DNA from: an uncultured Bacilli bacterium | GTDB lineage: Bacteria > Bacillota_I > Bacilli_A > RFN20 > CAG-449 | DNA length: 11,591 bases | Assembly (NCBI GenBank): GCA_947593895.1 | Contig: CANQDY010000032.1 | Span: 1-11,591 of the forward strand | Direction: 5' to 3' | Shown here: positions 7,141 to 11,591 of the stretch, in pieces | Numbering within the stretch: the first letter of the stretch is position 1 | Layout: the number at the start of each line of letters is the position of its first letter | The notes under the pieces: model-generated | What the model saw: only the letters and a program-made list of their open reading frames with translations | What the model was told of the DNA's origin: nothing | The model's database searches: none | Position numbers and translations under genes: made by a program

Positions 7141-7149
7141 TGCTATTAT
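7141..7149 (+). promoter_or_regulatory. candidate extended -10 promoter for glgBP
   Basis: TGCTATTAT is an extended -10 element (TG-N-TATTAT, one mismatch to TATAAT). Initiation near 7156 would leave a leader of about 19 bases with GGAGG at 7163-7167. No good -35 hexamer lies 16-18 bases upstream, which an extended -10 can tolerate. Confidence 0.4.
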
Positions 7150-7174
7150 AAATAAGGTTGTTGGAGGTTTTATT

Positions 7175-9034
7175 ATGGCATATGGATTACTTTATGATTT
7201 TTTATATGGTCAAACTATAGAAGCACATAATTACTTTGGTGCGCACTTTATGAAAGTGGATGGCAAAGATGGAGTGATGTTTAGAGTATACGCTCCGCTT
7301 GCAAAACAGATTTCAGTAATTGGAGAGTTCAATTCTTGGGATCCAAGAATCCATGTAATGAGTAAAGTTGAAGATAGTGGAGTATTTGAAATATTTATCC
7401 CAGGTGTTGTTCAATATCAATCATATAAATATCATATTCTTGGTTGTAATAATGTTTATTTTGATAAAGCCGATCCTTTTGCTTTCTTTTCAGAATATAA
7501 ACCAGGCAGTTGTTCAAGAACATTTGATATTAATGGATTCATTTGGCATGATCAAGAATTTCTAAATAAACGAAACAGAAATTTTGATAATGCAGTATCT
7601 ATTTATGAAATGCATCTTGGCTCTTGGCTTGGAATGCGTGATGGAAGATATTTATCATATGAAGAAGTCGCAGATTATTTAATTAATTATATACATGAAA
7701 ATGGATTTACCCATGTCGAAATTATGCCGATTACTCAATATCCATTTGATGGTTCGTGGGGATATCAGGCTACTGGGTTCTTCAGTGTTGATTCCCGCTA
7801 TGGGAATCCATTCCAATTGATGTCATTTGTTGACCGACTTCACCAAGCTGGAATTGGAGTTATTCTTGATTTTGTTGTAGTTCATTTTGCTACAGATGAA
7901 TTTGGTTTATGTCGTTTTGATGGATCAAATCTTTATGAGGGACAAGGTGATAATGAAAGATCACAATGGGGTTCATATTTATTTGATTTAGGTAAGGATC
8001 CGGTTCGTTCGTTTTTAATGTCATCAGTTAATTTTTTCGTATCTTATTTTCATTTTGATGGTGTTAGATTTGATGCAATTAGCAATGTTATTTATTATCA
8101 TGGCGATAGTTCAAGAGGAGAAAACCAAGGTGCGATTGAATTCATCAAAAGAATGACAGGCAAAATTCATTTGTTCCATAATGATGTAATGTTAATTGCT
8201 GAGGATTCATCTGCATATGCTGGTGTTACAAAACCACTAGAATATGGTGGATTAGGCTTTGATTATAAATGGGATTTGGGTTGGATGAATGATACCCTGA
8301 AATATTTTGGAAAAGATCCAATTTATCGTAAATATCATCATCATCAATTAACTTTCTCAATGGCATATTTTTATTCAGATAATTTTATGCTTCCACTTTC
8401 TCATGATGAAGTTGTTCATGGTAAGGGAACAATTATTAATAAATTGTGGGGAAATTACGATCAAAAATTTGCTCAAATTAGAAACTTATTTACATATCAG
8501 TTTGCTCATCCAGGAAAAAAACTAAACTTTATGGGTAATGAACTTGCTTCATTTGATGAGTGGAATGAAACAAAATCATTACCATGGAATTTAAAGTCAT
8601 ATCCAAGTCATGATTCGATATCTCGTTTAGTAAGAGATTTGAATTTGATTTATCGTAATGAAAAAGCAATGCATTTTGAAGAGCATAATCCAGTTCATTT
8701 TCAATGGTTAATGGCTGATAATAATAATCAATCAATTTATTGCTTTAGAAGATCTGTTGATGATGAAACATTAGTTTTTGTCTTTAATATGACTCCATAT
8801 TTCTATGATAATTATGACATTGGTGTTGATGAATTAGGTGAATATGTCGAAATCTTTAATTCTGATAAAGATGTTTATGGTGGATTTAATCAATATAATG
8901 GTTTACCATTAAATGCTGTTGAGGGATTATGCTTTAATCACCAATATAAAATTACAATTAAACTTGCTTCATTTGGCGCAATGATTTTCAAATTAAAAAA
9001 TTTATCAATTAATAATGAAGTAAAAAGCAAATAA
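7175..9034 (+). CDS. glgB: 1,4-alpha-glucan branching enzyme (GH13)
   Basis: GlgB cuts an alpha-1,4 glucan chain and rejoins it through an alpha-1,6 bond, creating glycogen branches in the cytoplasm. After a short leader, a CBM48 domain (about 20-118) carries FRVYAPLAKQISVIGEFNSWD (36-56). The GH13 barrel follows from about 140, with IYEMHLGSW (143-151) and the four classical regions: I, DFVVVHF (232-238); II, GVRFDAISN (296-304) with nucleophile Asp300; III, LIAEDSS (340-346) with acid/base Glu343; IV, LPLSHDEVVHGKG (406-418) with Asp411. GYQATGFFSVDSRYG (196-210) and FMGNELASFDEW (452-463) are also typical, and a beta-sandwich C-domain ends the protein. At 619 residues it matches Firmicutes GlgB proteins without the extra N-terminal module. 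Region I lacks the Pro found in the usual DWVPxHF. GGAGG at 7163-7167 lies seven bases before the ATG. glgP follows after 46 bases, so the two form an operon. Confidence 0.95.
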   Translation: MAYGLLYDFLYGQTIEAHNYFGAHFMKVDGKDGVMFRVYAPLAKQISVIGEFNSWDPRIHVMSKVEDSGVFEIFIPGVVQYQSYKYHILGCNNVYFDKADPFAFFSEYKPGSCSRTFDINGFIWHDQEFLNKRNRNFDNAVSIYEMHLGSWLGMRDGRYLSYEEVADYLINYIHENGFTHVEIMPITQYPFDGSWGYQATGFFSVDSRYGNPFQLMSFVDRLHQAGIGVILDFVVVHFATDEFGLCRFDGSNLYEGQGDNERSQWGSYLFDLGKDPVRSFLMSSVNFFVSYFHFDGVRFDAISNVIYYHGDSSRGENQGAIEFIKRMTGKIHLFHNDVMLIAEDSSAYAGVTKPLEYGGLGFDYKWDLGWMNDTLKYFGKDPIYRKYHHHQLTFSMAYFYSDNFMLPLSHDEVVHGKGTIINKLWGNYDQKFAQIRNLFTYQFAHPGKKLNFMGNELASFDEWNETKSLPWNLKSYPSHDSISRLVRDLNLIYRNEKAMHFEEHNPVHFQWLMADNNNQSIYCFRRSVDDETLVFVFNMTPYFYDNYDIGVDELGEYVEIFNSDKDVYGGFNQYNGLPLNAVEGLCFNHQYKITIKLASFGAMIFKLKNLSINNEVKSK

Positions 9035-9080
9035 AAGAAAGGTAAATAATTTTATTTATAAAGTAGTTAGGAGAAAAATA

Positions 9081-11486
9081 ATGTTTACAAATAAAGAGAC
9101 TTTCAAAGAAGAATTTAAACAAAGATGCGTTACAAAATATGGCGTTGATATGTCAAGATGTCATATTACTGAATTATATGAAGTTTTAGGAACAATGGTT
9201 AGAGATTATTGTGCTGAAGACTGGAAAAATTCAAAAGATTATGTTTCATTTCATCACGAAAAACAATTAGTTTATTTCTCAATGGAATTTTTAATCGGAC
9301 GTTTATTAGTCAATAATATGATGAATCTTGGTATCTATCAGGTTGCAAAAGAAGGGTTAAATGATTTAGGAATTGATATACATCAATTAGAAGATCAAGA
9401 AACTGATGCTGGTCTAGGTAATGGCGGATTAGGTCGTCTAGCGGCTTGTTTTCTTGATTCAATTGCTTCATTAGGATATCCAGGACATGGAAATTGTATT
9501 CGCTATGAATATGGTTTCTTTAGACAAAAAATTATCGACGGTAGACAAATTGAAGTACCTGATCAATGGTTACAAAATACTAATGTATGGGAAATTAAAA
9601 AACCAAAACATGCTGTTGAAGTTAAATTCTATGGTCGTGCTGAAACTTATCAAGATGTCGATGGGTGTATTAGAAGTCGAACAGTTGATGCAATGACTGT
9701 TAAGGCGGTACCATATGATGTACCTGTAATTGGATATAAAAATAAAGTTGTTAATACTTTAAGATTATGGTCCGCTGAACCAAGCGAAGAAAACTTACCA
9801 TCAAACCAATCATTCTCTGAATATTTGACAGCGTTAAGAGAATTGTGTCATGGTTTATATCCAGATGATTCAACCGAACATGGTAGAATACTTCGTTTAA
9901 GACAACAATACTTTTTAGTTTCTGCCGGTTTACAATCAATGATTCGAGGTCATAAAAGAAGAGAATGTCGTTTAGATAATATTTGCGAAAAATATGTATT
10001 TCAATTAAACGACACTCACCCAATTTTGTCAATTCCAGAAATGATGAGAATTTTAATGGATGAAAATGGATTTGGTTGGGATGAAGCTTGGTATCAAGTG
10101 ACTCATATGATGGCGTATACAAATCATACTATTATGGCGGAAGCTTTAGAAAAATGGCCTGTAAGTTATGTTTCAAATTTGCTTCCACGAGTTTATATGA
10201 TTATTGAAGAGATTAATCGTAGAACTATTCTTGATTTAAGAAGCAAAGGTTATAATGAAGATTTTATCAATTCAGTTAAGATTATTAAAGATGGTATGAT
10301 CCATATGACTAACCTTGGAATTCACGCTTGTTTCAGCGTCAATGGTGTAGCGAAATTGCATACAAAGATTTGTTGTGAAGATACATTTAAAGAATTCTAT
10401 CAATTATATCCGGAAAAGTTTAATAACAAGACTAATGGCATTACTCATCGTCGTTGGTTTTTATGTGCAAACCCAGCTTATTCATCACTTGTTACAAGTT
10501 TAATTTCTGATTCTTGGATTAAAAATCCTGACGACTTAGAGAAATTATTAAAATTTGTAGATGATAAGGATATTCAAAATAGATTTCTTGATATCAAACA
10601 TGAAAACAAATTAAAATTAGCATCGTATATTAAAGAGCATAATCATATTGATGTTGATACAAATTCAATCTTTGATGTTCAAATTAAGAGATTGCACGCC
10701 TATAAACGTCAACTAATGAATATATTTAGAATTATTTATTTCTACAAAAGAATGAAAGCCGATAGCAATTTCAAAATCTATCCACATACATATATCTTTG
10801 GTGCAAAAGCCGCTCCAAGTTATTATCTGGCAAAGAAGATTATCGAATTAATTAATGCGGTAGCAAATATTGTTAATAATGATCCAGAGATTTCAAAGTA
10901 TATGAAGATTGTTTTTATTGAAAATTATGGTGTGTCTTCAGCAGAAATTATTATTCCAGCCGCGGATGTCAGTGAACAAATTTCTACTGCGGGTAAAGAA
11001 GCATCAGGAACTTCAAATATGAAATTCATGATTAATGGTGCTTTAACTCTTGGTACTTTAGATGGGGCTAATGTTGAAATTGATCAATTAGTTGGATCAG
11101 ATAATGATGTCATTTTTGGATTAAGAACAGAAGAGATTGAACATTTAAGAAGAGAAGGATTATATTCGCCATGGGATATTTATCATAATGATGGATGGAT
11201 TAAGTCAATTATCGATTCATTAATTGATGGTAGCTGGAGCAGGAATTATGATGACTTTAAGGTAATTTTCGATGAGATTATGTATCGTAATGATGAGTAC
11301 TTTATCCTAAAAGATTTGAATATGTATATTGATGCGTCATTAAAAATGGATGAAAAATATTTAAATCGCAATTCCTGGGCAAAATCATGTTTAATTAATA
11401 CTGCAAAAGCGGGTTATTTTTCAAGTGATCGCACAATCGAACAATATGTTAAAGATATTTGGCATCTGAAACAAATTGGTAAGTAG
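9081..11486 (+). CDS. glgP: glycogen/maltodextrin phosphorylase (GT35, PLP-dependent)
   Basis: GlgP uses phosphate to release glucose-1-phosphate from non-reducing ends of alpha-1,4 glucans in the cytoplasm. The 801-residue length is normal for the family. Landmarks in order are VYFSMEFLIGRLLVNN (64-79), DAGLGNGGLGRLAACFLDS (109-127), FQLNDTHP (307-314), NKTNGITHRRW (448-458), QIKRLHAYKRQL (534-545), IFGAKAAPSY (572-581), EIIIPAADVSEQIS (622-635) and EASGTSNMKF (640-649). Lys648 is the expected pyridoxal-phosphate Schiff-base lysine, followed by LGTLDGANVEI (657-667). The short N-terminus lacks the phosphorylation segment of animal enzymes, so control by phosphorylation is not expected. AGGAG (9069-9073) lies seven bases before the ATG. 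It is the second gene after glgB and is followed by a strong terminator. Whether glycogen or maltodextrin is the main substrate cannot be settled; pairing with glgB favours glycogen. Confidence 0.97.
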   Translation: MFTNKETFKEEFKQRCVTKYGVDMSRCHITELYEVLGTMVRDYCAEDWKNSKDYVSFHHEKQLVYFSMEFLIGRLLVNNMMNLGIYQVAKEGLNDLGIDIHQLEDQETDAGLGNGGLGRLAACFLDSIASLGYPGHGNCIRYEYGFFRQKIIDGRQIEVPDQWLQNTNVWEIKKPKHAVEVKFYGRAETYQDVDGCIRSRTVDAMTVKAVPYDVPVIGYKNKVVNTLRLWSAEPSEENLPSNQSFSEYLTALRELCHGLYPDDSTEHGRILRLRQQYFLVSAGLQSMIRGHKRRECRLDNICEKYVFQLNDTHPILSIPEMMRILMDENGFGWDEAWYQVTHMMAYTNHTIMAEALEKWPVSYVSNLLPRVYMIIEEINRRTILDLRSKGYNEDFINSVKIIKDGMIHMTNLGIHACFSVNGVAKLHTKICCEDTFKEFYQLYPEKFNNKTNGITHRRWFLCANPAYSSLVTSLISDSWIKNPDDLEKLLKFVDDKDIQNRFLDIKHENKLKLASYIKEHNHIDVDTNSIFDVQIKRLHAYKRQLMNIFRIIYFYKRMKADSNFKIYPHTYIFGAKAAPSYYLAKKIIELINAVANIVNNDPEISKYMKIVFIENYGVSSAEIIIPAADVSEQISTAGKEASGTSNMKFMINGALTLGTLDGANVEIDQLVGSDNDVIFGLRTEEIEHLRREGLYSPWDIYHNDGWIKSIIDSLIDGSWSRNYDDFKVIFDEIMYRNDEYFILKDLNMYIDASLKMDEKYLNRNSWAKSCLINTAKAGYFSSDRTIEQYVKDIWHLKQIGK

Positions 11487-11503
11487 ATTTAATAATGATA
11501 AAG

Positions 11504-11527
11504 AGTGGACTGGTTGTCCACTTTTTT
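11504..11527 (+). terminator. intrinsic terminator of the glgBP operon
   Basis: AGTGGAC (11504-11510) and GTCCACT (11516-11522) form a seven-base-pair stem with a five-base loop TGGTT, followed by a six-T run (11522-11527). It lies 17 bases after the glgP stop. The remaining 64 bases to the window edge hold no gene that I can support. Confidence 0.9.
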
Positions 11528-11591
11528 ATGCGATGATATTAATATAATAATCTATTTCAATTAAAGATAGTCACTGATAGTTGTAATAAAT

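Noticed and set aside
9043..9058. Perfect inverted repeat TAAATAA-TT-TTATTTA between glgB and glgP
   Set aside because: It contains only A and T, would form a weak hairpin without a following T-run, and is likely by chance in this composition. It is not a convincing terminator or processing site.
9751..10122. 123-residue minus-strand ORF inside glgP
   Set aside because: It is antisense to strongly conserved phosphorylase sequence and has no family features. It is a shadow of glgP.
1..11591. Use of TGA as a tryptophan codon (mycoplasma code)
   Set aside because: Trp is encoded by TGG in all recognised genes, and murC ends with TGA at its expected length.

Overview
The window is A+T-rich DNA (roughly 70% A+T or more, judged by eye) from a low-G+C Gram-positive bacterium, probably of the Bacilli/Erysipelotrichia/Mollicutes-related gut lineages. 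The evidence is strong purine-rich Shine-Dalgarno sites (AGGAGG before ackA, GGAGG before glgB, AGGAG before glgP), a Bacillus-type MurC, a Firmicutes-type branching enzyme and an extracytoplasmic lipoprotein glycosidase. The standard bacterial code applies: Trp is encoded by TGG throughout and murC ends in a real TGA. A murC gene means the organism can make peptidoglycan precursors, so it is unlikely to be a wall-less mycoplasma. The exact genus cannot be read from the sequence.

Layout. Positions 1-60 look like the last 19 codons of a gene entering from the left. Closely spaced plus-strand genes follow: an unrecognised multi-pass membrane protein (87-779), a GH53 endo-beta-1,4-galactanase lipoprotein (814-2037) and an acyl-ACP thioesterase-like protein (2051-2764). 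After a 90-base gap with a candidate promoter comes a maltose/galactoside-type O-acetyltransferase (2855-3487). A 526-base gene-poor stretch leads to murC (4014-5285), and another 486-base gene-poor stretch follows it. Acetate kinase (ackA) lies on the minus strand (6971-5772) with a clear terminator at its 3' end. Divergent from ackA are glgB (7175-9034) and glgP (9081-11486), a two-gene glycogen operon closed by a strong intrinsic terminator at 11504-11527.

How the genes may work together. GlgB introduces alpha-1,6 branches and GlgP releases glucose-1-phosphate from alpha-1,4 chains, so the pair remodels and mobilises stored glycogen. Acetate kinase makes ATP at the end of sugar fermentation. 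The GH53 lipoprotein would cut beta-1,4-galactan at the cell surface, supplying galacto-oligosaccharides, and the neighbouring O-acetyltransferase belongs to a family that acetylates sugars. No transporter, beta-galactosidase or regulator for galactan is present here.

I see no CRISPR array, tRNA, rRNA, intact insertion sequence or phage gene, and no convincing new multi-gene system. The most useful points for follow-up are the catalytic-residue changes in the thioesterase-like protein, a dyad over the predicted ackA -35 box, the reduced glgBP operon and the unrecognised membrane protein beside the galactanase.
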